Shown piece after piece: positions 17,014 to 26,501 of a stretch of 64,000 nucleotides of DNA. The notes under the pieces were generated by a model. The model did no database searches, was not told where the DNA came from, and worked only from the letters and a program-made list of their open reading frames with translations. How positions within the stretch are numbered: position 1 is the stretch's first letter; every line of letters begins with the position of its first letter. The position numbers were made by a program, and so were the translations under genes. This DNA is from an uncultured Actinomycetes bacterium (GTDB lineage: Bacteria > Actinomycetota > Actinomycetes > Actinomycetales > Bifidobacteriaceae), in assembly GCA_900314875.1 (NCBI GenBank), contig OMWX01000002.1:248001-312000 (forward strand). Direction: 5' to 3'.

Positions 17014-17811
17014 ATGACTCTTCCGCAATTTTTTATCGACAGACAAACCGATGCAGGCATTGAAAAAGTCGGGCAGAAAATCGTTCTGCCTTACGACGTT
17101 GCGCGTCATGCGTTTAAATCGATGCGGCTGAAAAAATCTGATTTGATGAATTTAACATGCGGAAACGGAAGGAAAATAACCGCAGAAACGATCGATCCGG
17201 CACAGGCGATCGTGCAGGCAACGCAAATCGATATGCTTCCCGCGCCGCAAATAAAACTGGGCTTGATACAGGCTCTGGCAAAAGGCGGACGAGACGAACA
17301 GGCTGTTGAAACTGCGACGGAAATCGGCGCGGATGAGATTATTCCCTGGCAGGCGCACAGATCGATAGTTCAGTGGAAAGGCTCAAAAGCTGTCAAATCG
17401 CTTGAAAAATGGAAGAATATTGCAACAGCTGCAACCGAACAGTCGCGCAGATCCTTTATTCCCAATGTGAATGAGCCGGTCTCGAGCAGACAGCTTGAAA
17501 CAAAAATTCGAGATTGGACAAAAGAAGGCAATATCGTAATTGTCCTTCATCAGGATGCGACCGATACTTGGAGCGGAATAGAAGAAAAAGCCGCGACTTT
17601 GGCGCATCAGATTGAATCGGGGAAAACAGAGCCTGGAAAAACGATTTATGCTGTTGCAGGTCCGGAAGGCGGAATTTCGGAAGACGAAGTGAAACAGTTT
17701 ATCGATGCCGGCGCGCTCGCATGCGTTATAGGAAGCAATATTTTGCGCGCTTCGACGGCGGGTTCTGTTGCTCTGGCTCTTTTGTCGAAAGCTGTCGGGC
17801 GGTATGAATGA
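17014..17811 (+). CDS. rsmE: 16S rRNA m3U1498 methyltransferase
   Basis: Methylates N3 of U1498 in 16S rRNA using SAM. 265 residues, normal length. N-terminal PUA-like domain (VARHAFKSMRLKKSD) followed by a SPOUT domain with QALAKGGRDEQAVETATEIGADEIIPW, TAATEQSRR, GPEGGISEDEVKQF and ILRASTAGSVAL, all family hallmarks. No clear ribosome-binding site precedes ATG 17014, so translation may be leaderless or coupled to the upstream methyltransferase. Confidence 0.95.
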   Translation: MTLPQFFIDRQTDAGIEKVGQKIVLPYDVARHAFKSMRLKKSDLMNLTCGNGRKITAETIDPAQAIVQATQIDMLPAPQIKLGLIQALAKGGRDEQAVETATEIGADEIIPWQAHRSIVQWKGSKAVKSLEKWKNIATAATEQSRRSFIPNVNEPVSSRQLETKIRDWTKEGNIVIVLHQDATDTWSGIEEKAATLAHQIESGKTEPGKTIYAVAGPEGGISEDEVKQFIDAGALACVIGSNILRASTAGSVALALLSKAVGRYE

Positions 17812-17991
17812 CGGTTATTTTCACGCATGCTTTCGCAGCATAGTCGAAACTGCCGGTTTTCTATGTGCAATCCGGCGCATAGAATAATATTAACGAAACA
17901 GATAAGCTGACAAGCAGGGTCTTGATCTGCATGAAACTGCGGCATGAACCTGCAAATCGAAAAAAGCCGCAAACAGGCGAAAAGAGGGAAT

Positions 17992-18375
17992 ATGACCGGG
18001 CAAAATGCTGCAAAATCAGACGGCAAATCGGGAAACGAAGCTCAAAAGGGCGAGGACTGCCTTTTTTGCAAGATTATCGACGGAGAAATTCCCAGCAAAA
18101 AAGTTTATGAAGACGAATCCGTCTATGCTTTTGACGATATTGCTCCCCAGGCTGCGGTTCATGTTTTGATTATTCCGAAAAGTCATGTCGAAAATGTCGC
18201 TGCGCTGGCTCGCAAAGACTCGAATACGCTGTCTCACATAGCCGAAGTCGCGCAGAGCATTGCGGACGAAAAATATCACGGCAATTACCGTCTTGTATTT
18301 AATACCGGCGAAGATGCGGGACAGACCGTTTTTCATGCGCACGCGCATGTGCTTACCGGAGAAAAGCTGGACTGA
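17992..18375 (+). CDS. HIT-family nucleotide-binding hydrolase
   Basis: 127 residues. Hydrolyses purine nucleotide phosphoramidates or related dinucleotides. The triad HxHxH is FHAHAHVL (His115, His117, His119), and an N-terminal CLFCKI pair can bind zinc as in Hint-type proteins. AAGAGGG before ATG 17992 sets the start; an earlier in-frame ATG at 17944 lacks a ribosome-binding site. It precedes phoH-ybeY, the usual actinobacterial arrangement. Confidence 0.9.
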   Translation: MTGQNAAKSDGKSGNEAQKGEDCLFCKIIDGEIPSKKVYEDESVYAFDDIAPQAAVHVLIIPKSHVENVAALARKDSNTLSHIAEVAQSIADEKYHGNYRLVFNTGEDAGQTVFHAHAHVLTGEKLD

Positions 18376-18464
18376 CGGTTTTATGCGGCTGTTTTAACTG
18401 TTTTAAACGAAAATGCCGAAAGCCTTCGAAAAATTGACGATAGGGAAACGCTGAGGAAATCCAA

Positions 18465-19658
18465 TTGCCCACTACAACCAGAACGATAACGATTCCGTCT
18501 CAGATAAGCGCTGCCGACGTTTTCGGCGTGCAAGACAGGATTTTGCGATCGGTTCAAGACAGATTTCCTGAATTAACCATTGTCGCGCGCTCAAATCGCG
18601 TTGCAATCGTTTCTCAGTCGGATAAAACCGAGAGCAGAGCGCAGCAGGCTCAGGATGTTTTCAATGAGATTGTTGAAGCGGCGTATGAGAAGCCTTTGAC
18701 GCCGTTTGAAGTTGAAAAAATCTTGAACAAATATGATGATGACGGTTCATTCGTTAATGCTTCGAAGAGCGCTAAAGCTGTTAAGGCCGCAAAATCGCGC
18801 AGAAAAGAAGATGAACGCCTTTTGCGCGCTTGGGAGAATCGTTTTGCCGGAATTTCAAATTCCGCAGCCGGAAGAACCGATTTCGGTTTTGAAGAATCCT
18901 CTGATTTCCGGTCGCAGTCCGGCAGCGGTTTAAGCGAGAGAAAAAAATCTGTTTCGCGCGGATTGAAAGTTATTTTGAATACGCAAAATAATTCGGTTCG
19001 CGCAAAAACAGCCGGTCAGCTTAAATACGTCAATGCGATTGATCGAAACATCATAACATTCGGAATCGGGCCTGCAGGAACGGGCAAAACTTATCTGGCG
19101 GTTGCCAAAGCTGTGCGCGCTTTGTCGGACGGAGCCGTCAGCAGAATCATTCTTACCCGGCCTGCTGTGGAAGCCGGAGAAAGCTTGGGATATTTGCCCG
19201 GCACGCTTACCGATAAAGTTGATCCGTATTTAAGGCCTCTGTACGACGCTCTGCATGAAATGCTGGGCGCGGACAGGCTGCACAGATTTATTTCCGAGGG
19301 CACGATTGAGGTGGCTCCGCTGGCATATATGCGCGGCCGTACTCTTAACGATGCTTTCGTGATTTTGGACGAAGCTCAGAATACGACCGAACAGCAGATG
19401 AAAATGTTTATAACGCGTTTGGGTTTTAACGCGAAGATGATAATAACCGGAGACAATACTCAAATTGACGTTTTGTCGCGCAAAAGCGGACTTGCCGACA
19501 TAGATCGGATTTTGGAGGGGCTTGAAGATATCGCATTTGTAAGGCTTACGACCGATGATGTCGTTCGGCATTCGCTTGTCGGACGGATAATAAATGCCTA
19601 CGAAAAGTTTGATAATGCGAAAGTTAAGAAAAACGGAAAAGCGGGGAATGAAAAATGA
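18465..19658 (+). CDS. phoH: PhoH-like ATPase
   Basis: 397 residues. Walker A GPAGTGKT (residues 202-209) and Walker [10 protein letters not shown] lie in a PhoH P-loop domain that fills the C-terminal two thirds. The N-terminal ~100 residues are the KH-like part, then a Lys/Arg-rich linker. The start is TTG 18465 behind GAGGAAAT; no upstream ATG is available. Next to ybeY, so a role in RNA metabolism is likely, though the family reaction is not well defined. The stop overlaps ybeY by four bases (ATGA). Confidence 0.92.
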   Translation: MPTTTRTITIPSQISAADVFGVQDRILRSVQDRFPELTIVARSNRVAIVSQSDKTESRAQQAQDVFNEIVEAAYEKPLTPFEVEKILNKYDDDGSFVNASKSAKAVKAAKSRRKEDERLLRAWENRFAGISNSAAGRTDFGFEESSDFRSQSGSGLSERKKSVSRGLKVILNTQNNSVRAKTAGQLKYVNAIDRNIITFGIGPAGTGKTYLAVAKAVRALSDGAVSRIILTRPAVEAGESLGYLPGTLTDKVDPYLRPLYDALHEMLGADRLHRFISEGTIEVAPLAYMRGRTLNDAFVILDEAQNTTEQQMKMFITRLGFNAKMIITGDNTQIDVLSRKSGLADIDRILEGLEDIAFVRLTTDDVVRHSLVGRIINAYEKFDNAKVKKNGKAGNEK

Positions 19659-20188
19659 GCGTTGATATTGTAAATGAAACCCGATGGGTTATAGATCCGT
19701 CAGTATTTCGAGAACTTGTTTTGTGGACTCTGGAACGCATGAGAGTGAGCACAAAATGCGATGTTTCGATTACTTTCGGCAATCCCGACACGCTGGCCTG
19801 GCTTCATGAGCATTGGATGAATCTGAAAGGGCCGACGGATGTGATGAGTTTTCCTATGGACGAACTGCGTCCCAGCTTTAAGAAAAAAGAGCTTCCCGAA
19901 GGCATTCTGGGCGATATTGTTTTGTGTCCGGATGTTGCGAGCAGACAGGCTGCTGCGGCAGGACATTCGACGGTTGAAGAAATGATGCTTTTGACAATTC
20001 ACGGAATTTTGCATCTTTTAGGCTACGATCATTCGGCTGCGGATCTGGAAGAGCAGATGTTCATGCTGCAACGGCAGCTTATGCTCACATTTCTTTCGGT
20101 CAGACCCGGGGATTTGGAAGACGTTTATCTTCCTGAAGGGGAGAAAGACAGTCTTGCTCAATATGAGGCCGAACATCCCGACGAGTGA
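19655..20188 (+). CDS. ybeY: Endoribonuclease YbeY
   Basis: Metal-dependent RNase needed for 16S rRNA 3'-end maturation and ribosome quality control. 177 residues. The zinc motif HxxxHxxxxxH is [11 protein letters not shown] (His116, His120, His126). [11 protein letters not shown] and [11 protein letters not shown] are the other family blocks. The gene overlaps phoH and is followed 108 bases later by the CNNM/CBS gene. Confidence 0.95.
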   Translation: MSVDIVNETRWVIDPSVFRELVLWTLERMRVSTKCDVSITFGNPDTLAWLHEHWMNLKGPTDVMSFPMDELRPSFKKKELPEGILGDIVLCPDVASRQAAAAGHSTVEEMMLLTIHGILHLLGYDHSAADLEEQMFMLQRQLMLTFLSVRPGDLEDVYLPEGEKDSLAQYEAEHPDE

Positions 20189-20296
20189 TAAAACTTGCGG
20201 CTGATAAAACTTGCGGCCGGTAAAGACTGTGCCGGGCGGCAGTCGGCGCAAGTGTTATAGTTGTACTTATATTTGTTAATACAGACAAGGAATTGT

Positions 20297-21652
20297 ATGG
20301 AAACCGTTCCGCTGGTTATTCTTCTTTGTGCGGCTGTTTTGTTGTGCGTATGGTTTTCTATGATTATGTCTTCGGTCGAAGTTGCCGTCGGACGCGTCAC
20401 GCGCGCAAACTTGAACAATATGATTCTTGATATCCGCACGTCGGATCAGAGTCATTTTTCTCAGATGAAAAAAATCGATCGCATTCACTGCGTTCAAAAG
20501 CTTATTGCCAACCGTTTTGCCACAGCCGGTTCCTGCTTCTTTTTCCGAGTTATTTTTACTGTGTTTTCGGGCGTTTTGGTATCCTGTATTGCAAATTTGA
20601 TTGAAGCGCAAATGTGGGTTCAGTTTGCAGCCGGACTTGCGTTTTCTTTTATTTTTGCCGTAATTTCCGTTGTCGTAAGGCCTCGCACAAAAGCCGTAAA
20701 CCGTCCCGTGCAGACGATTTTGCGGTATTCGAGAGTTATCAGCATTGCCGTTAAACTTACGCCTTTTGCAAAAATCAGTTCGAAGCGCCGCCGTCAGATT
20801 GACAATTTAAGCGATGAAGAAGAGCTTGAAAAAATTCATCTCGAACAGGAAAAAGCGGCGATAGACAGGATCGTCGAATCTGATGATTTCGATCCTGAAA
20901 CGTCGGAAATGCTGAAGAACGTTTTATCAATGCAGGATACTCTTACGCGCGAAATCATGGTTCCGCGCACTGACATGTTCTGCATGGAACGAGATGTGAC
21001 GCTTGACGAATCGCTGAGAATGTTTTGCAGGTCGGGTTTTTCGCGCGTTGCCGTAATCGACGGTTCGGTTGACGAAATTATAGGAGTCGCGTATTTGAAA
21101 GATGTCGTGCGGCAGACGGCTTTTAACAAGTCGGCGGGAAACAGAAGCATTGAAACTGTCGTGCGGGAGCCGATGTTTGTTCCCGAATCCAAGCCCGCAG
21201 ACGACTTGTTTCATGAAATGCAGCAGTGCAGACAGCATGTTGCCATTGTTGCGGATGAGTATGGCGGAATTGCCGGCATGGTGACAATCGAGGATGCGAT
21301 CGAACAAATTGTAGGCGAGCTTGAGGACGAACACGATCGCGTGAACCGCAGCGAACCCGTGAAAGTCGGAGATTACATGTGGAAAGTGCCGGCAAGAACT
21401 CCCATAGCCGATATTGAAGAAATTTTCGATCTTACAATCGACGAAACGGATGTAGATACCGCATACGGTCTTCTGACTAAAATTTTGGGACATGTTCCTA
21501 TCGTCGGTTCGTCTGCGACAGACAGAGGACTGAGGTTTACCGCAATCGACTCGGCGGGACGTCGCAAAAAAGTTTCGACAATTCTTGTCGAACTCGCCGC
21601 CGCCGATTCGGCAAGCTCCGAGTTTTTGAAATACGCTCCTGGCGAAGAATAA
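20297..21652 (+). CDS. CNNM/CorC-type transporter-associated protein with CBS domains
   Basis: 451 residues. An N-terminal DUF21/CNNM membrane domain (helices near 5-25, 80-100, 105-130) is followed by a CBS pair (about 205-325; MVPRTDMFCM and AIVADEYGGIAGMVTIEDAIEQIVGE) and a CorC_HlyC FAD-like domain at the end (VPARTPIADIEEIF). Related proteins act in Mg2+/Co2+ efflux; the old hemolysin name is misleading. Start ATG 20297 after AAGGAATTGT. Sits between ybeY and era as in bifidobacteria. Confidence 0.9.
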   Translation: METVPLVILLCAAVLLCVWFSMIMSSVEVAVGRVTRANLNNMILDIRTSDQSHFSQMKKIDRIHCVQKLIANRFATAGSCFFFRVIFTVFSGVLVSCIANLIEAQMWVQFAAGLAFSFIFAVISVVVRPRTKAVNRPVQTILRYSRVISIAVKLTPFAKISSKRRRQIDNLSDEEELEKIHLEQEKAAIDRIVESDDFDPETSEMLKNVLSMQDTLTREIMVPRTDMFCMERDVTLDESLRMFCRSGFSRVAVIDGSVDEIIGVAYLKDVVRQTAFNKSAGNRSIETVVREPMFVPESKPADDLFHEMQQCRQHVAIVADEYGGIAGMVTIEDAIEQIVGELEDEHDRVNRSEPVKVGDYMWKVPARTPIADIEEIFDLTIDETDVDTAYGLLTKILGHVPIVGSSATDRGLRFTAIDSAGRRKKVSTILVELAAADSASSEFLKYAPGEE

Positions 21653-21702
21653 AAGAAAAAATAAAAGCAGAATATGAAAACATATTGCAATCGGAGAGAG
21701 AA

Positions 21703-22656
21703 ATGACAGATTCAAACAAATACCGTTCGGGATTTATTGCGGTTGTCGGTCGTCCTAATGTGGGGAAATCTACATTAATCAACGCTTTAATAGGGCTTCC
21801 TGTCGCGATTACGTCCCCGAAGCCGGAAACGACCAGAAAAGCGATTCGAGGCATTCTCACGACTGAAGATTCGCAGATTGTGCTTGTCGACACTCCCGGA
21901 ATTCATCGTCCGCGAACGATTTTGGGACAGCGGCTCAATGATATTGTCGACGCGTCTCTTTCTGATTCCGACGCAGTAGCGTTTCTGCTTCCCGCAGATC
22001 AGCAAACAGGTCCGGGAGATCGCAGAATTCTGTCGCGGCTGAGAAGCCGGTTTGCGCGCAAAGATGAAAACGGCAAATGGGTTTGGAACAAGCCGCTTAT
22101 CGGGGTCGTTACGAAAATAGACAAGCTTTCCCGTTCAGAGCTTGTATCCAAAATGATTGAAATTAACGAATTTGCTGAATTTACTGAAATAGTGCCTGTT
22201 TCGGCTGTTAAAAGCGATAATGTTGAGGAAATTCGCAAAGTTTTCGCTTCCTGTCTTCCCGAAGGGCCTCAGCTGTATCCTGCAGAAACCGTGAGCGAGG
22301 AAAGTCCGTCCGAGCAGATTTCTGAACTTATTCGAGGCGCTTTGCTTGACAGACTGAACGACGAGCTGCCGCATTCTCTGGCAGTTGTTGTCGATGAGAT
22401 CGAGTACAGCGAAACAGAAAACGGCAAAAATGACGAACAGCGCGCATTGATTCATGTGTCTCTTTATGTCGAACGCAGATCTCAAAAACCGATTATTCTG
22501 GGCAGGAATGCGGAAAATCTGGTTTATGTGAAGAAAAAACTGCGCACTGCGATAAACAGGATTATGGGCATGAAATCGTCGCTTGACATGCATGTGAAAG
22601 TTTCAAAAGAATGGCAGTCGAATCCCAAAGCGCTCGACAGACTGGGATTTATTTAA
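21703..22656 (+). CDS. era: GTPase Era
   Basis: 317 residues. Binds the 3' end of 16S rRNA and assists 30S assembly. G1 is GRPNVGKS (16-23), G3 DTPG, G4 TKID, and the KH RNA-binding domain covers the last ~110 residues (EIEYSE...GLYVE-type block, RRSQKPIILGR). Start ATG 21703 follows GGAGAGAGAA. It closes the HIT-phoH-ybeY-CBS-era block and is followed by a bidirectional terminator. Confidence 0.96.
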   Translation: MTDSNKYRSGFIAVVGRPNVGKSTLINALIGLPVAITSPKPETTRKAIRGILTTEDSQIVLVDTPGIHRPRTILGQRLNDIVDASLSDSDAVAFLLPADQQTGPGDRRILSRLRSRFARKDENGKWVWNKPLIGVVTKIDKLSRSELVSKMIEINEFAEFTEIVPVSAVKSDNVEEIRKVFASCLPEGPQLYPAETVSEESPSEQISELIRGALLDRLNDELPHSLAVVVDEIEYSETENGKNDEQRALIHVSLYVERRSQKPIILGRNAENLVYVKKKLRTAINRIMGMKSSLDMHVKVSKEWQSNPKALDRLGFI

Positions 22657-22703
22657 AGCGAATGATAATCCGATAATCCGACGACAAAATCGAAAAAGCC
22701 GAC

Positions 22704-22742
22704 GAAAAAAGCCTGAGACGGAAATTATCTCAGGCTTTTCGT
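22704..22742. terminator. Bidirectional terminator between era and the acyl-CoA ligase gene
   Basis: The arms aaaagcctgaga and tctcaggctttt form a 12-bp stem with a 9-base loop. A-run on the left and T-run on the right allow it to work for both convergent genes. Confidence 0.88.
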
Positions 22743-22779
22743 CTGTCAATTCTGCGCTTTGCAGCTTTCGTTCTCTAAA

Positions 22780-24792
22780 TTACTTTTTGTTCGAACCGTA
22801 AACCGTATTATCGATAAGTTTCGCGTAACGCTTAAGAACTTTGGGGCGCATAACTTTCATTGAAGGAGTGAGAAGTCCGTTCTCCTGGGAGAAATCTTCG
22901 GGCACGATAACGAATTTTCGCACGGATTCCGCTCGCGAAACACCGTCATTTGCCTCGTCGACGGATTTTTGAACGAAAGCTCGCACGGCCGCATTCTCGC
23001 ACGCTTCTTCCATGGACATATTCTCGTTAAGTCCTTTGGAAGCCAGCCAGGCGCGCAAAGACTCTTCTTCAAGAGTTATAAGCGCGGCAATAAACGGTCT
23101 TTTGTCTCCCAGAACAAGAGCATGAGCGACAATTTCATTGCGCTGAATTATGCTTTCGACAGGTCCGGGCGACATGTTTTTTCCGCCGGCTGTAATAATC
23201 AAATCTTTCTTGCGGCCGGTAATATATATGAATCCTTCGCTGTCAATACGTCCCAAGTCTCCGGTTGCAATCCAGCCGTCGGAAGTGAAAGTTTCTTTTG
23301 TGGCTTCCTCATTCTTGTGATACTTGATGAAGTTGCCGGCTCCCTTAACTTGAAGTTCGCCGTCTTCCGCAGTGCGAACAGCGAATCCGGGAAGCGCGAA
23401 TCCCACTGTTCCCGCGCGGAAAGGACAGTTCGGAGTAGTCCATGCGCAAGGAGCAGTCGTTTCGGTCATTCCGTAGCCTTCAAATACGGGAATTCCCGCG
23501 CCTCGGAAGAATGTGAGCAAAGCCGGGTCAAGAGGAGCTCCTCCTGAAACAACCCATTTTGCGCGTCCTCCCAATGCCTTGCGCAGCGCGGAGTATACGA
23601 GAGGATCGAAAACAGCTTTGCGCAGAGTGTTCCAAACTCCGGCTTTTCCTTTGGACGAAACCGCTTTCATATACGAGCGCGCAGAGTTGACCGCCGCCGC
23701 GAAAACAATGCCTTTCAGACCGTTTCCGGCTTTTTGGGAAGCGGCATTGTACACCTTTTCAAGAACGCGCGGAACAACAATCATCGCAGTCGGTTTCGCT
23801 GTCTGCAAGTCTGTTATAAGCGTATTGATGCCTCCCGCGATATAAATTTTCAAACCGCTTGCGATAATTCCATAGTTGATTGTTCTTGCAAAACTGTGCG
23901 CCTGAGGGAGGAACATAAGAATCGAACCGTCTGAATCGCATACGATATCGGGAACGAAAGCGCGAAGATTAAGCGAGAATGCCAGGAACTGTTCGTGAGT
24001 AAGCTCCACGCCCTTGGGAGCTGCTGTGGAACCCGAAGTGTAAACGATGGAGCACAGGTCTGTTTTTCTGATCGAGTTTATTCTGGCGTCGAGTTCTTCG
24101 TCTGAAATCGATTTGCCGTAAGCGACAAGCTCTTTAAGATAACCTGCTTCGAAACAGTGCACTTCCTTCAGATTCGGGCAATTTTCCTTTGCGATATCGG
24201 TTTTGTCGTACATTTCCTTGGTTTCGACAACCAGCAGTTCCGCATCCGAGTTGTCTGCGATTGTTTTTATCTGATCTGCAGAATCGGTGTCGTAAATCGT
24301 GGCAATAATGCCTCCAATCGCAAGAACGGCAGCATCGAAAACATTCCACTCATATGAGGTTTTGCACATGAATGCAACCGTCTGACCTTTTTTCAGTCCC
24401 GTGTGAATAAGACCTTTAGCGACGCTTCGTATGTCTTCCAGAACCTCGACTGCAGATTTGGAAGTCCAGCTTCCGTTTTCTTTGAACAGATACAGAGGAT
24501 TGTTTCCGCTTCTTTCCGCGCGTTCTGCGTACAGAGTATAAATCGTCGAATTGTCGGGAACATTTATGCCTTCCGTCTGTGAAGTCAAAAGCCCGCTTTT
24601 TTTGTCTATGAAGGTTTCGGTTGCAAAATCTGCAGACCAGTACTGCCTGTTCGGAAGATTTGACAGATCGGCAGTCGCATTCGCGGTCTGTTCTTTGTTT
24701 GACGATGATGATTCTTCCGAATATTTGGTAAGCGTTGAAGCTTCTTTTGAAATTTTGCCTATAAATGAAACAAGACTGTGAAAGGCCGACAC
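22780..24792 (-). CDS. AMP-binding long-chain acyl-CoA ligase
   Basis: 670 residues. Activates fatty acids to acyl-AMP, then acyl-CoA. The P-loop reads YTSGSTAAPKGVELTH (about residue 255), the A5 block GYGMTETT, the A7 block ATGDLGRIDSEGFIYITGRKKDLIITAGGKN. It resembles the FadD15-type ligases of actinobacteria. The first ~45 residues are a Ser/Thr-rich extension. GTG start at 24792 behind AAGGAGATTTGC. It is divergent from the transhydrogenase operon and convergent with era. Confidence 0.92.
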   Translation of the reverse strand: MSAFHSLVSFIGKISKEASTLTKYSEESSSSNKEQTANATADLSNLPNRQYWSADFATETFIDKKSGLLTSQTEGINVPDNSTIYTLYAERAERSGNNPLYLFKENGSWTSKSAVEVLEDIRSVAKGLIHTGLKKGQTVAFMCKTSYEWNVFDAAVLAIGGIIATIYDTDSADQIKTIADNSDAELLVVETKEMYDKTDIAKENCPNLKEVHCFEAGYLKELVAYGKSISDEELDARINSIRKTDLCSIVYTSGSTAAPKGVELTHEQFLAFSLNLRAFVPDIVCDSDGSILMFLPQAHSFARTINYGIIASGLKIYIAGGINTLITDLQTAKPTAMIVVPRVLEKVYNAASQKAGNGLKGIVFAAAVNSARSYMKAVSSKGKAGVWNTLRKAVFDPLVYSALRKALGGRAKWVVSGGAPLDPALLTFFRGAGIPVFEGYGMTETTAPCAWTTPNCPFRAGTVGFALPGFAVRTAEDGELQVKGAGNFIKYHKNEEATKETFTSDGWIATGDLGRIDSEGFIYITGRKKDLIITAGGKNMSPGPVESIIQRNEIVAHALVLGDKRPFIAALITLEEESLRAWLASKGLNENMSMEEACENAAVRAFVQKSVDEANDGVSRAESVRKFVIVPEDFSQENGLLTPSMKVMRPKVLKRYAKLIDNTVYGSNKK

Positions 24793-24988
24793 GCAAATCT
24801 CCTTGTCAGTATTCGTTTTCGCATGCGCGCAGCGCGCATTGCAAAATTTTTCACTTAATCAAGGATAATACCGAAGAAGGAAAAGACGAAAAAACACTCC
24901 CAAAGCGATTTTGCTTAGCCTTTTCGATACACTAGTTTCCAGACATGTTCGCAGGACTCAATGTCCGAAAGGAAGAAGGAGCGCGAAA

Positions 24989-26137
24989 GTGGCAGAACAG
25001 TCACAGTCCGCAGTTGTATACGGCGTGTTTGACGAAACAAACGACGTCGAAAAAAGAGTTGCGCTGACGCCTGAAATAGTTGCGCGTCTTAAACGCGCCG
25101 GAATCAAGTGCGTTATCGAGCGCGCAGCCGGCAAAGCCTCAATGTTCGCAGACGAAGATTACGAAAAAGCCGGAGCTGAGGTTGTCGAACGCGACAAAGT
25201 CATATCTTCGGCAGATATTTTCGGGTTTGTATCTCGTCCCGATGATGATTTGATTGCGAAACTGCCCGAAAAATCCTGGGTTGTCGGAATGCTCGGATCT
25301 TTTACGGATTCCGGGTATGTCGAAAAACTTGAAAAGGCAAAGCTTGTGGGCATTGCCATGGAAAAACTGCCCAGACAGCTTTCTTCGGCGCAGTCAATGG
25401 ATGAAATGACCAGTCAGAATTCGGTTATGGGATACAAAGCCGTTTTGGCGGCAGCAAACGAATACGGTTCTTTCCTTCCGATGATGACGACTGCGGCAGG
25501 CACGATCCGCCCGGCGAAAGTTCTTGTTCTGGGAGCGGGAATCGCGGGACTTCAGGCAATCGGAACCGCAAAGCGTCTCGGAGCGGTCGTGACGGCATAC
25601 GATGTGCGTCCGGCAGCAAAAGACGAAATCGAATCCCTGGGAGCAAAATTCCTCGAGCTGGGGCTTGATTTCTCGGCAGGACAGGGCGAAGGCGGATATG
25701 CGCGTCAGCTGACTGCCGAAGAACAGGCTGCCCAGCAGGCCGCAGTCGACGAAAAAGCAGCAGGTTTTGACATTGTTATCACGACAGCGAAAGTTCCCGG
25801 ACGCAAACCTCCGGTTCTGCTTACTTCCGCCGGAGTGAACGGAATGCGCAGAGGAGCCGTAATCCTTGACTGCGCCGCCTCTGATTTGGGCGGAAACGTC
25901 GAAGGTTCCGAGCCTGAAAAGACAATTGTGACCGAAAACGGAGTTCGAGTTATAGGCGCGCCGAATCTGGCAAGCGAAGTATGCACTACGGCTTCCAATC
26001 TGCTTGCAAGAAATGTCGCAGACGTTGCGGCTCATTTTGTCCGCGACGGAAAACTTTGCGCCGATTTGTCCGACGAACTTGACGATGCGCTCGCAGTCGC
26101 AGGCCGCAATCTTGCGCAGAAGTCAGAAAATAACTGA
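24989..26137 (+). CDS. pntA: NAD(P) transhydrogenase subunit alpha part 1 (PntAA)
   Basis: 382 residues. NAD(H)-binding domain I of proton-translocating transhydrogenase. Seen are KRVALTPEIVARLKRAG, the NAD loop RQLSSAQSMDEMTSQNSVMGYKA and the Rossmann motif VLVLGAGIAGLQAIGTAKRLGA. It ends before any membrane segment, so this is the three-subunit form. GTG 24989 is chosen because GGAAGAAGGAG lies just upstream; longer in-frame starts have no ribosome-binding site. First gene of pntAA-pntAB-pntB. Uses the proton gradient to make NADPH from NADH. Confidence 0.95.
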   Translation: MAEQSQSAVVYGVFDETNDVEKRVALTPEIVARLKRAGIKCVIERAAGKASMFADEDYEKAGAEVVERDKVISSADIFGFVSRPDDDLIAKLPEKSWVVGMLGSFTDSGYVEKLEKAKLVGIAMEKLPRQLSSAQSMDEMTSQNSVMGYKAVLAAANEYGSFLPMMTTAAGTIRPAKVLVLGAGIAGLQAIGTAKRLGAVVTAYDVRPAAKDEIESLGAKFLELGLDFSAGQGEGGYARQLTAEEQAAQQAAVDEKAAGFDIVITTAKVPGRKPPVLLTSAGVNGMRRGAVILDCAASDLGGNVEGSEPEKTIVTENGVRVIGAPNLASEVCTTASNLLARNVADVAAHFVRDGKLCADLSDELDDALAVAGRNLAQKSENN

Positions 26138-26153
26138 AAACAAAAGGAGATAA

Positions 26154-26501
26154 ATGATGAACGAACTTGTTGTTTCAATCACATTATTCATTCTCGCGCT
26201 CCTTATCGGAGTCGAAGTCATCGGCAAAGTTCCGGCTACTCTTCATACTCCGCTTATGAGCGGCGCGAACTCGATTCACGGAATCGTAATCGTCGGAGTC
26301 GTTATTGTTGCGGCTGAAGCCGACACAATCGCTTCATACATCATTATTTTCCTTGCCGCAGTTTTGGGAACGATGAATGTTGTGGGCGGATATGTGGTAA
26401 CAGACAGAATGCTTGAAATGTTTAAGTCTGAGAAAAGCAAGAAAAAAACCGGGCAGAAGGACGATTCTGCCGAAAAATCCGCCGAGGGAGCAAATAAGTG
26501 A
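26154..26501 (+). CDS. pntAB: NAD(P) transhydrogenase subunit alpha part 2 (PntAB)
   Basis: 115 residues with three or four transmembrane helices forming part of the proton channel. LMSGANSIHGIVIVG and GTMNVVGGYVVTDRMLEMF are family-typical. The C-terminus is Lys-rich. AAAGGAG lies just before the tandem ATG ATG. Its stop overlaps the GTG start of pntB by four bases. Confidence 0.95.
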   Translation: MMNELVVSITLFILALLIGVEVIGKVPATLHTPLMSGANSIHGIVIVGVVIVAAEADTIASYIIIFLAAVLGTMNVVGGYVVTDRMLEMFKSEKSKKKTGQKDDSAEKSAEGANK